From JAVBQJ01 sp045585875 (GTDB lineage Bacteria > Verrucomicrobiota > Lentisphaeria > Victivallales > Victivallaceae): a stretch of 19,572 nt of DNA. Within the stretch, counting starts at the first letter, position 1. Each line of letters opens with the position of its first letter. The stretch lies in assembly GCA_045585875.1 (NCBI GenBank), contig JAZMZH010000206.1:1-19572 (forward strand). The letters run 5' to 3'. A program made the position numbers and the translations under genes. Of this stretch, positions 1 through 6,646 are shown in pieces. Under the pieces are notes generated by a model. It was not told the DNA's origin and searched no databases. It worked only from the letters and a program-made list of their open reading frames with translations.

Positions 1-28
1 CACTAACCACTAACCACTAATCACTAAT
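1..28. repeat. Heptamer tandem repeat at window edge
   Basis: Four consecutive 7-bp units are visible: CACTAAC twice, then CACTAAT twice. The array touches the left edge and may continue upstream. It sits in the intergenic space before recA, just upstream of a strong hairpin. Its role is unknown; short heptamer arrays of this kind often vary in copy number by slipped-strand replication. Confidence 0.75.
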
Positions 29-34
29 CCTTCC

Positions 35-80
35 CGCCGATTCATCGGGCTTTGCCCGATGAATCGGCGTTTCCCCTTTT
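35..80 (+). terminator. Strong hairpin, probable terminator of the upstream gene
   Basis: A perfect 16-bp inverted repeat (35-50 pairs with 54-69) closes on a 3-nt TTT loop. On the plus strand it is followed by TTT, then CCCC, then TTTT (70-80). This fits an intrinsic terminator for a plus-strand gene lying left of the window, although the T-run is interrupted. On the minus strand no T-run follows the stem, so termination in that direction is unlikely. The hairpin separates the recA promoter from upstream transcription. Confidence 0.7.
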
Positions 81-113
81 CAAGGGCGAAATTTCACCCA
101 CTCCGCCAAAAAA

Positions 114-127
114 TAAACATATGTTCG
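114..127. promoter_or_regulatory. Putative LexA (SOS) operator upstream of recA
   Basis: The 14-mer TAAACATATGTTCG matches 12 of 14 positions of the Gram-positive DinR/LexA consensus CGAACRNRYGTTYG; only the first two bases differ. It contains a perfect 10-bp palindrome, AACATATGTT. It lies directly upstream of the proposed -35 element of the recA promoter, about 90 bp from the recA start codon, where a repressor would block RNA polymerase. That recA is LexA-controlled is established in many bacteria; this operator is an inference from sequence match and position. Confidence 0.65.
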
Positions 128-128
128 A

Positions 129-157
129 TTCCAATGGAGGCCGGGGTGTGCTATAAT
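129..157 (+). promoter_or_regulatory. Predicted sigma-70 promoter of recA (extended -10)
   Basis: A perfect TATAAT lies at 152-157 and is preceded by TGC (149-151), giving an extended -10 element, TGCTATAAT. With a 17-bp spacer the -35 hexamer is TTCCAA (129-134), which is weak, as is common for extended -10 promoters. Transcription would begin near 164, leaving a leader of about 50 nt. The putative LexA box ends one base before the -35 element. Confidence 0.65.
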
Positions 158-214
158 GAACCCACAAAAGCGACGGGGCATCCCGCAAGAATATATGTTT
201 TGGAGGATACGGCG

Positions 215-1303
215 ATGGCAGCGGAGAAGAAGGCAGAGAAGAAGCCCGCGACCCGGCAGTTCGGGGACGACAGGAAGAAGGCGCTTGAGGTGGCGCTGGG
301 CAAGATCGAGAAGGATTTTGGCAAGGGCTCGGTGATGAAGCTGGGCAGCGCCAGCGCGACCCAGGTGGAGGTCATTCCCACCGGCAGCCTGCAGCTTGAC
401 TTCGCGCTGGGCGTGGGGGGGCTGCCCAAGGGCCGCATCGTCGAGATCTACGGGCCGGAGAGCTCGGGCAAGACCACGGTGGCGCTGCACTGCGTGGCCC
501 AGGCCCAGAAGGCCGGCGGCACCGCGGCGTTCATCGACGCCGAGCACGCGCTGGACCCGGTGTACGCCTCGAAGCTGGGCGTGGACATCAACGAGCTGTA
601 CGTCTCCCAGCCCGACAACGGCGAGCAGGCGCTGGACATCTGCGAGGCGCTGGTGCGCTCCGGGGCCATCGACATCGTCGTGGTGGACAGCGTGGCCGCG
701 CTGGTGCCGAGGGCGGAGATCGAAGGACAGATGGGGGATTCCCACATGGGGCTTCAGGCCCGCCTGATGAGTCAGGCACTCCGCAAGATCACCGGAGCCG
801 CGGCCCGGAGCCGCACCTGCGTCATCTTCACCAATCAGATCCGGGAAAAGATCGGCGTCATGTTCGGCAATCCCGAGACCACCACCGGCGGCAATGCGCT
901 GAAGTTTTACGCTTCCATCCGCATGGACATCCGCAAGATCAACGTGCTGAAGGACCCCTCCGGTCAGATCGTGGGCAACCGCACCCGGGTGAAGGTGGTG
1001 AAAAACAAAATGGCGCCGCCCTTCCGGATCGCCGAGTTCGACATCAACTACAGCGAGGGCATTTCCCGCTCCGGTTCGATTTTGGACACCGCGGTGAATC
1101 TGGGACTGCTGGAGAAGCGCGGGTCCTGGTTCAGCTTCAACGGCGAACAGCTGGGGCAGGGCCGGGAGCAGACCAAGGCTATCCTCGACGCTTCGCCGGA
1201 ACTTCAGGAGCGCATCCTGGCCGCAGTCCGGGCCAAGGTTTCCGGAGCCGCCGTTCCGGCCGCTCCGGCGGAGGAGGCTCCCGGCGCCGAGGCGGAAATC
1301 TGA
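215..1303 (+). CDS. recA: RecA recombinase
   Basis: This 362-residue protein is the RecA strand-exchange ATPase, which coats single-stranded DNA, drives homologous recombination and triggers LexA self-cleavage. The Walker A motif GPESSGKT is at 80-87, the catalytic glutamate region DAEHALDP at 108-115, Walker B VVVDSVAALVP at 155-165, and the L2 DNA-binding loop from TNQIREKIG to about residue 231. The length matches the family. The ATG at 215 was chosen over an in-frame ATG at 59 because GGAGGA (202-207) is 7 nt upstream, the promoter lies between the two, and family homology starts after it. The alanine- and glutamate-rich tail (about 345-362) is typical. Oddly, codon use changes sharply near position 721: the first part is almost purely G/C-ending and the second is like the neighbouring genes. 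The next gene begins 3 nt after the stop. Confidence 0.98.
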   Translation: MAAEKKAEKKPATRQFGDDRKKALEVALGKIEKDFGKGSVMKLGSASATQVEVIPTGSLQLDFALGVGGLPKGRIVEIYGPESSGKTTVALHCVAQAQKAGGTAAFIDAEHALDPVYASKLGVDINELYVSQPDNGEQALDICEALVRSGAIDIVVVDSVAALVPRAEIEGQMGDSHMGLQARLMSQALRKITGAAARSRTCVIFTNQIREKIGVMFGNPETTTGGNALKFYASIRMDIRKINVLKDPSGQIVGNRTRVKVVKNKMAPPFRIAEFDINYSEGISRSGSILDTAVNLGLLEKRGSWFSFNGEQLGQGREQTKAILDASPELQERILAAVRAKVSGAAVPAAPAEEAPGAEAEI

Positions 1304-1306
1304 CCT

Positions 1307-3787
1307 ATGAGTTTTTTTCGCGGTATTTTTTATTCTGCCGCAGTCGGCGGCGTTCTGATCGGATGCGGTGTCCTGTCCGCGGCGGTCGTGCCGCCGTCTC
1401 CGGGAGCGGAGGCGGCGTCCTTTGACCCGGCTGTCGCCGCCCGCTGCCGGGTGCTTGCCGAATCCGACGATCTCCCGGGATTGACCGCTCTCCGGGACGA
1501 ATATGCCGCGCAGGGCGGCGGCGGAATCCTCGGCGAAATGATTTCCGCCGCCGTGGAGCTTCGGAGCGGCATGCCGTTCGCCGCTGTGGAGCGTCTGGAA
1601 ACGATCGCCGAACGCCCGCTGGGAGATTCGCCGTCGGAGCGGGGGCTCCGGGAGTGTCTGCTTCTGGAGCTGGCCCGCGGGTACTTCGCGGTGAAGAACT
1701 ACCCCATGGCGGGGCGTACTTTCGAACGTCTTGCCGGGGAAACCGGGGATGAAGTTCTGAAGACCGGGTGCCGCCGAGGGGTCGTCCACGCCGCCATTCT
1801 GGGCGGAGATTTTCTTAAAGCCGGAGATCTGCTGGAGGGAAGCGATCCGGTGGAGGGCGCCGACGAGCTCCGATGCCTTTTGCTCATGCGCAGCGGCAGA
1901 ATGGATGAATTCGCCTCGGCTTATGCCGAACTGCCGGAGGCCGGGGAGGTTTCTCCGGCGCTGGTTTCCCTGCGGCGGGAGATCGCCCTGGCGGGCGGCG
2001 AATACTTCCGGAACGCCGGGAGCCCGGAGCAGGCCGCCGCCTTTCTCCGGGATGCCTTCACCCTCTCCGAGGATGAGGAATCGCGCATGGCCATCGGGCG
2101 GGAGATCATCGACATTCAGGCCGCCGCCGGCATGGACGAAGAGGCTTTGAAATCTTCCGAGCGCTATTTGAAGCTCTTTCCCGACGACCCGGCCCGGAGT
2201 CAGGTGATGCTGAATCAGGCCCGATTGAGCGTAAGGGCCGGACGCCGCGACGATGCCGTGCATATCTATTCGGCGGTTTCCGGGCAGAAGAGCTTCGCCG
2301 CCGCCGACCGGCGCGCCGCGCTGACGGAGCTGGCGTTGCTGCTGGAGCAGATGGATCGCCGGGCCGATGCGGTGAGCTGCTGCTACGCTTTGGCCGAGGC
2401 TTCGGAAGAGGAAGAAGAGCGGCAGCAGGCTGCGATCCTCGCCGCCGAGATACACCAGCGGGGCGGAAATTTTGAAGCCGCCGGTGAATTTTTCAGAAAA
2501 GCCGCCGATTTGAAAGGCGGACGTACCGCGGAGGCGCTCTGCGGAGCCGCCCGGGCCGCGGTGAAAACCGCCCGATGGCAGGAGGCGCTGGAGCTTTCCG
2601 ACCGGATCCTGAATTCCGACGCGGCGGCGGCTGTCCGGGCGGAGGCTGCCTACCGCAAGGGCGAAGCGCTGCTGGGCATGGGCCGCGACCGGGAGGCGCT
2701 GGAGATCTTTTCCGCGGCGGCGGCGGATTTCTCCGACTCGGTTTTCGGCGCGGACGCTTCCGGACGGGCCGGGGAATTGAATATGAAGTTCGGCAATCCG
2801 CAGGCCGCCTACAACAATTTCGATTTTGCCGCCGGGCTGGCGGCGCTGGCCGCGGGCGGGGCGCGGGAAAGCGTCGTGGAGGGGATGCGCATCAACGCCA
2901 TAAGGGCGGCCGGACGCACCGGAGATGTCCGGGCCATCGCTGCCCAGATCGGCAAGCTCCGCCAGGAGGTGCCCGATTCGGAGGAACTGCTCAACGCGAT
3001 CATCTGGTATGCGGATTTTCTCAAAAACACCGGTCGGGCCGACGAGGCCAGAAAGGAATTTCTCAGCTGGCACGAATATTTTTCCGACGATCCGGAAAAG
3101 ATGGCCAGGCTTCTCATGGAGCAGGCTCTGGCCGGAGACGGCTCGCCGGCCGGAGACGCCGCGGCCATTGAGGCGCTTGAGGCCGCCATGCGGCTGACTG
3201 CCGACGACGCCGTGACGGCGCAGCTGCTTTTTGAACGGGCGGAGGTGCTGAACCGTTCCGGGGATTACTCCGGAGCCCGGGAGGCCTGTCTTCAGGGGCT
3301 CGACGTTCAGGAGCGTTCTCCGGAGAAAACCGATCCCCTGCTCAACGCCATGCTGATCATGAGGCTGGGGGACAATTCCTTTCAGATGTTCCAGCGTATG
3401 CGGGACCCGGCCATACTCAACGAGAGCATCGAGGCCTACCGCACCGTCGTCGATGCGGCCGTGCTGCCGCTGGAATTCCGCCGCCAGGCCGCCTGCCGCC
3501 TGGGCCGCGGTCTGGAGAGCGCCGACAATCCCGGCCGGGCCCTGAGGGTTTACGAGGACACGGTCATGGACGCTCTTACCGAATACACCGCCCGCGGGCG
3601 GGTCACCGGAGCCGACTGGGTGGGACTCTGCGGCAACAATGCCGTAAAGATCTGCCTTACCCAGACCAGTTCCGTCATCGGCATGAGGGCGCTCAAGATC
3701 ATCGGCGCCATGAAGGAGATGCATCTGGCTTTTGACCGGGACTGGGACGAACTCGCTTCCGAAGTCAGAAAAAAATTTTCACTGTAA
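1307..3787 (+). CDS. Large exported TPR-like repeat protein
   Basis: An 826-residue protein made almost entirely of short amphipathic alpha-helices rich in Ala, Leu, Glu and Arg, with recurring A..Y..G.AL patterns (for example AYRKGEALLGMGRDREALE near 448-466), consistent with many degenerate TPR units. Residues 1-36 form an export signal. LIGC at 17-20 fits a lipobox, but the hydrophobic stretch continues past the cysteine to about AEA (34-36), so either lipoprotein or ordinary Sec processing is possible. It starts 3 nt after recA with no clear Shine-Dalgarno, suggesting translational coupling to recA. The ExbB/ExbD genes follow 21 nt downstream, and in diderm bacteria periplasmic TPR proteins (such as YbgF/CpoB with Tol) commonly accompany such motors. 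A scaffold or partner of that motor is a reasonable inference; the exact function is unknown. Confidence 0.85.
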   Translation: MSFFRGIFYSAAVGGVLIGCGVLSAAVVPPSPGAEAASFDPAVAARCRVLAESDDLPGLTALRDEYAAQGGGGILGEMISAAVELRSGMPFAAVERLETIAERPLGDSPSERGLRECLLLELARGYFAVKNYPMAGRTFERLAGETGDEVLKTGCRRGVVHAAILGGDFLKAGDLLEGSDPVEGADELRCLLLMRSGRMDEFASAYAELPEAGEVSPALVSLRREIALAGGEYFRNAGSPEQAAAFLRDAFTLSEDEESRMAIGREIIDIQAAAGMDEEALKSSERYLKLFPDDPARSQVMLNQARLSVRAGRRDDAVHIYSAVSGQKSFAAADRRAALTELALLLEQMDRRADAVSCCYALAEASEEEEERQQAAILAAEIHQRGGNFEAAGEFFRKAADLKGGRTAEALCGAARAAVKTARWQEALELSDRILNSDAAAAVRAEAAYRKGEALLGMGRDREALEIFSAAAADFSDSVFGADASGRAGELNMKFGNPQAAYNNFDFAAGLAALAAGGARESVVEGMRINAIRAAGRTGDVRAIAAQIGKLRQEVPDSEELLNAIIWYADFLKNTGRADEARKEFLSWHEYFSDDPEKMARLLMEQALAGDGSPAGDAAAIEALEAAMRLTADDAVTAQLLFERAEVLNRSGDYSGAREACLQGLDVQERSPEKTDPLLNAMLIMRLGDNSFQMFQRMRDPAILNESIEAYRTVVDAAVLPLEFRRQAACRLGRGLESADNPGRALRVYEDTVMDALTEYTARGRVTGADWVGLCGNNAVKICLTQTSSVIGMRALKIIGAMKEMHLAFDRDWDELASEVRKKFSL

Positions 3788-3808
3788 CAACCGCGAAGGA
3801 ATCAGGCT

Positions 3809-4501
3809 ATGAATCTGTTATGGAAACTTCTCTCGGACGGGGGCGTCGTCATGTGGATCCTGACGATCCTGGGTTTTGTCGCACTCTGGGCATTCATCGT
3901 CAAGTGGCTGCAGTTTCACCGGGAGCAGATTGATTTCCGGGAATTGCTCAAGGGCCTCAGCAACCTGATCCGCCGGGACGGCGTGGTCGAGGCCGTCACT
4001 CTCTGCGACCACACTCCCGGACCCGCTTCGCGGGTGGTGGCCGCCGCCATCATCGCCGTGGAAAACGGCGAAACCGATCCGCGGCACGCCGCCGAGGAGG
4101 CCGCCCTGGAGGAGATCCCCCGTCTGGAACGCTACATGTCCATCCTCGGCAGCATCGGCTACATCGCTCCGCTGCTCGGACTGCTGGGCACGGTGCTGGG
4201 GATGATGGGGGCATTTCAGACCATCAACGCCACCGACAGCGTCTATCTCTCCGCTCCTCAGCTGGCCGGGTCCATCAACATGGCGCTCATCACCACGGCG
4301 GCCGGACTGGTGGTGGCCATCCCCTGCTACGCGGGCTACAATTATCTGCTCAGCCGGATCAATCACATCCTCATGGATATGGAAAAAGCCATCAGCGAAG
4401 TGGTGATACTCCTGGAACAGCGCGGCAGCGGCAGGCCGGAAGAGCCTGTGGAATTCGTGGAAAAATTGGAAGAGGAGGATTCCGAAATTGGCAATGCGTG
4501 A
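3809..4501 (+). CDS. MotA/TolQ/ExbB proton channel family protein
   Basis: A 230-residue inner-membrane protein with the ExbB/TolQ layout: a first membrane helix at about 13-34, a long cytoplasmic loop at about 35-110, and two further helices at about 112-137 and 155-178. The family signature is clear in PLLGLLGTVLGMMGAF (121-136), and threonines that face the proton path in this family are present at T128 and T162/T163. ExbB/TolQ pentamers surround an ExbD/TolR dimer and use the proton motive force to power envelope work. The sequence alone does not separate ExbB from TolQ. An AAGGA-type ribosome site (3796-3800) lies 8 nt before the ATG. The C-terminal tail (205-230) is very acidic, and the gene end overlaps the ExbD start by 14 nt. 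Confidence 0.93.
   Translation: MNLLWKLLSDGGVVMWILTILGFVALWAFIVKWLQFHREQIDFRELLKGLSNLIRRDGVVEAVTLCDHTPGPASRVVAAAIIAVENGETDPRHAAEEAALEEIPRLERYMSILGSIGYIAPLLGLLGTVLGMMGAFQTINATDSVYLSAPQLAGSINMALITTAAGLVVAIPCYAGYNYLLSRINHILMDMEKAISEVVILLEQRGSGRPEEPVEFVEKLEEEDSEIGNA
4471..4479 (+). promoter_or_regulatory. Ribosome binding site deciding the ExbD start
   Basis: AGAGGAGGA is a near-perfect Shine-Dalgarno sequence inside the end of the ExbB gene. It is 8 nt from a TTG codon (4488) and 14 nt from the in-frame ATG (4494). The spacing favours the TTG start, while codon preference favours the ATG; the two proteins differ by two residues. Confidence 0.6.
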
Positions 4502-4952
4502 ACCATTCGGCAACATCCGGCTGCGTTCCCGGCTCAAGCCCTTTGCCGGTCGCGCCGATCTGACGCCGCTGGTGGATGTGCTCTTCCTGCTGCTGATTTT
4601 TTTCATGCTAACCAGCAGTTTTGTTCAGGTTTCCGGAGTGGCGGTGGATCTGCCCCGCACCTCCTCCTCCGCCCGTGCCGGTTTGGAGAAGTTCATCGTC
4701 ACGGTGGCTCTGGACGGCGGGGGCGGGTACGCCGTTTATTTCCGGGACCGTCCGGTGGGCTGGGACGATCTCAAGGAGGAATTCATCCGGGTGAGCGCCG
4801 AATCCGCCCGGGGCACCATCATCATCCGCGCGGACCGCATGATTCCGCTCTGGGTCGCCATGGAGGTGGAAGCGCTGGCGGCCTCGTCCGGATTATCCAG
4901 TTTCATTGTCACCCTGCCTCCGGAGACGGAGACTCCGGCGGTTTTTGAATAG
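4488..4952 (+). CDS. ExbD/TolR biopolymer transport protein
   Basis: A 154-residue protein (152 if it starts at the ATG at 4494) with the ExbD/TolR design: a short cytoplasmic N-terminus, one membrane helix at about 27-46, and a periplasmic domain. The hallmark LTPLVDVLFLLLIFFMLTSS (25-44) carries the conserved membrane aspartate D30, which takes up protons in this family. The periplasmic part ends with a TolR-like fold pattern, GTIIIRADRMIPLWVAMEVE (109-128). It pairs with the preceding ExbB gene as the stator and rotor of a proton-driven motor. The TTG at 4488 is chosen on ribosome-site spacing. The 14-nt overlap with exbB implies coupled translation, which keeps the subunits in proportion. 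Confidence 0.92.
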   Translation: MAMREPFGNIRLRSRLKPFAGRADLTPLVDVLFLLLIFFMLTSSFVQVSGVAVDLPRTSSSARAGLEKFIVTVALDGGGGYAVYFRDRPVGWDDLKEEFIRVSAESARGTIIIRADRMIPLWVAMEVEALAASSGLSSFIVTLPPETETPAVFE

Positions 4953-4961
4953 GCGGCGATT

Positions 4962-5720
4962 GTGGCGAAGTCGGACATCATAGATTCCGGAAGGGCTTTC
5001 GACGATCTGGCGCTGCGGCGGATCGGATGGATCTCCGCCTGGACGGTCATCGGCTTTCTGGCGCTCTGCGCCGTGCTGTTTTTTTACGATGCCGGGGCGC
5101 CGGCGGGAGAAGCCCGCGACACCGGGCATTTTTACATGTATACCGCCGAAGAGCTGTCGGATATCAATCCGGGGTTTCAGGACTGGCTGAGATTTTCGGA
5201 GCCGATGAAGTTTGTCTGTCCCTCCGGGGAGGATTCCTGTCGGGAATACCGGCGCAATCTTATTCTCGAAGAGCGCAATGCTCCGGTGGCGGCTTTCGGT
5301 TTGTCGGAAACGCCGCCGCCGGTCAGGACTCCGGGGATCGCCACGCTCGCTCCGGCCCGCCTCGGGACCGTTCCGGGCGGAGGGCGCCGCGAATATTCCG
5401 GCGCCGGAAAGGCGGGGAAGTATGCCGCGAGCTTCTGGGACGACGGTTCGGGAGAGTCCGGATGGCGTCCCGAAGGGAGTCTGGAGGCGATGGCCGTCAA
5501 GCTGGGGGTGGCGAGCTCGGTGGTGGAATTCCGCCGCTCCGGTTCCCTGCGCCGGGCCGTCATCGTCCGGGCCGGGAGCGGAGACCGGAGCTGGCTGGAG
5601 CATTTGACCGCGGCTATGAACGCCCTCGCGGACACCGTGGATATTCCGGAAACAGGCTGCCGGAGGCTGGTGGTGTACTGGCCGGAGGCCGCCGGGACGG
5701 CCAAGGAGGGCGGGAAGTGA
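4962..5720 (+). CDS. Single-pass membrane protein of unknown function, Exb-linked
   Basis: This 252-residue protein is not recognised. It has a short cytoplasmic N-terminus, one strong membrane helix (about 22-42) and a large outside portion. Residues 50-110 contain two cysteines seven apart (C86 and C93), which could form a disulfide in the periplasm. A proline- and glycine-rich linker follows (about 115-150), then a folded-looking C-terminal region (165-245) with predicted beta-strands around VVEFRR and RRLVVYW. This is the overall build of TonB or TolA (anchor, linker, C-terminal domain), and it sits directly after exbD where such a partner is often found, but no TonB C-terminal motif is visible, so the analogy is only architectural. 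GTG is the start; a weak GGCGG precedes it. The stop codon overlaps the next gene's GTG (GTGA). Confidence 0.75.
   Translation: MAKSDIIDSGRAFDDLALRRIGWISAWTVIGFLALCAVLFFYDAGAPAGEARDTGHFYMYTAEELSDINPGFQDWLRFSEPMKFVCPSGEDSCREYRRNLILEERNAPVAAFGLSETPPPVRTPGIATLAPARLGTVPGGGRREYSGAGKAGKYAASFWDDGSGESGWRPEGSLEAMAVKLGVASSVVEFRRSGSLRRAVIVRAGSGDRSWLEHLTAAMNALADTVDIPETGCRRLVVYWPEAAGTAKEGGK
5703..5710 (+). promoter_or_regulatory. Ribosome binding site of the zinc-ribbon gene
   Basis: AAGGAGGG ends 6 nt before the GTG at 5717. This is a strong Shine-Dalgarno sequence and the main support for a start that overlaps the preceding stop codon. Confidence 0.75.
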
Positions 5721-5962
5721 TTTTCGGCATTGATTACAGCGACGCCCTCTGCGGGTTCATGCTGATCTGGCTGACCGTCATTGCGGGATTGTGGATCCGG
5801 GAGATCGTGAAGATGAAGCGCCGGGAGTGGGAATTGAGCCGGGCCAGGCTCTTTCACTGCCGGAATTGCCATCTGTCGTTTCTCGATACGGAATACGGAG
5901 ACGGCAACATGACCCGCTGCCCCCGCTGCAATACCGTCTGCCTCAGGCGGCGCAACCGCTGA
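5717..5962 (+). CDS. Small membrane-anchored zinc-ribbon protein
   Basis: An 81-residue protein starting at a GTG that overlaps the preceding gene's TGA. Residues 11-29 form one membrane helix. A basic stretch follows (KMKRREWELSRAR, 32-44), which puts the C-terminus in the cytoplasm by the positive-inside rule. The C-terminal domain has two CxxC pairs, CRNC (48-51) and CPRC (68-71), 16 residues apart, the pattern of a rubredoxin-like zinc ribbon, plus an extra C75. Such ribbons bind Zn2+ and often mediate protein or nucleic-acid contact; no enzyme function is implied. It is the last gene of the Exb-like cluster, coupled to the single-pass membrane protein before it. The function is unknown. 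Confidence rests on the excellent ribosome site and intact zinc motif. Confidence 0.8.
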   Translation: MIFGIDYSDALCGFMLIWLTVIAGLWIREIVKMKRREWELSRARLFHCRNCHLSFLDTEYGDGNMTRCPRCNTVCLRRRNR

Positions 5963-5996
5963 ACTTCAAACAGCCCAATGGGCGGAAAGGAACTTT

Positions 5997-6641
5997 ATGT
6001 ATCTCGGAAGAATCGTAGCCGTCGGTCTCACCCGCGACGGCCGTCCCGTCGCCATGTATCGCGTGAGTTCCCGCTCCTTCCCGAACCGGGAGGGCGTGGG
6101 ATTTCCCGACGGCCGCGCCGCCATCGTGCCCAAGGCCGGGCATGAGGACGATCTGCGCCGCAATCCCTATATCGCTTACAACTGCATGCGCATGGCCGGG
6201 GACTGCGCGGTGCTCACCAACGGTTCCCATACCGATCCCATCGCCGAAAACATCGCCAAGGGTATGCCGGTGCGGGACGCTCTGGTGCTCTCCCTCACCG
6301 CGCTGGATTTCGAACACGACACGCTGGACACTCCCCGGATTGCGGCGGTGGTCGGCCCCTCTGCGGGCGGAGGTTTCCTGGGGATCGTGCGCCGGGACGC
6401 GGTGCTGGTGCGGGAGATGAAGCCCGCGCCCGGATGCGCCTGCTACCTCTCCACCTACGAACACAATTACCCCTGCGAAGAGTTTTGCGACAGGGAGTTT
6501 GACTGCGCCGACGCCATGGGCGCCTGCCGGAGAATCATGGGCGAGGGGATTTTCGCCGGATTCACCAATCCGGTGGGCGCGGTCGCGGCGGTTGCCCGGC
6601 CGGACGGCACGGGGTTTGAAACCGCGGTTCTCAACGGCTGA
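5997..6641 (+). CDS. purO: PurO-type IMP cyclohydrolase
   Basis: A 214-residue enzyme of the archaeal-type IMP cyclohydrolase family (PF07826/COG3363), which closes the ring of 5-formamidoimidazole-4-carboxamide ribotide to give IMP, the last step of purine synthesis. The family opening YLGRIVAVGLTRDG and the highly conserved RVSSRSFPNR (22-31) are present, followed by YNCMR (61-65), TNGSHTDPI (74-82) and the C-terminal YEHNYPC region. Most bacteria use the unrelated bifunctional PurH for this step, so a stand-alone PurO implies a separate transformylase elsewhere. AAAGGA (5986-5991) is 5 nt before the ATG. The helicase gene begins 5 nt after the stop. The substrate is inferred from the family; some bacterial members have not been tested. 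Confidence 0.88.
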   Translation: MYLGRIVAVGLTRDGRPVAMYRVSSRSFPNREGVGFPDGRAAIVPKAGHEDDLRRNPYIAYNCMRMAGDCAVLTNGSHTDPIAENIAKGMPVRDALVLSLTALDFEHDTLDTPRIAAVVGPSAGGGFLGIVRRDAVLVREMKPAPGCACYLSTYEHNYPCEEFCDREFDCADAMGACRRIMGEGIFAGFTNPVGAVAAVARPDGTGFETAVLNG

Positions 6642-6646
6642 GAATC

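Noticed and set aside
59..214. N-terminal extension of RecA from an upstream in-frame ATG at 59
   Set aside because: The extension would cover the predicted promoter, the LexA-like box and part of the terminator hairpin. The ATG at 215 has a good ribosome site and matches the family N-terminus.
80..3724. A 1214-codon open frame on the minus strand across recA and the TPR gene
   Set aside because: It is antisense to two well-supported genes, has a low-complexity Arg/Gly/His/Pro-rich composition and no recognisable domain. Such shadows are expected where GC-rich codon use leaves few antisense stops.
5027..5716. An upstream extension of the zinc-ribbon frame through the 252-aa gene
   Set aside because: The extra sequence is the out-of-frame shadow of the preceding gene. 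Only the part after the GTG at 5717, with its strong ribosome site, looks like real protein.
5971..5983. A short GCCC/GGGC inverted repeat before purO, considered as a terminator
   Set aside because: The stem is only 4 bp and no T-run follows, so it cannot be supported as a terminator between the zinc-ribbon gene and purO.
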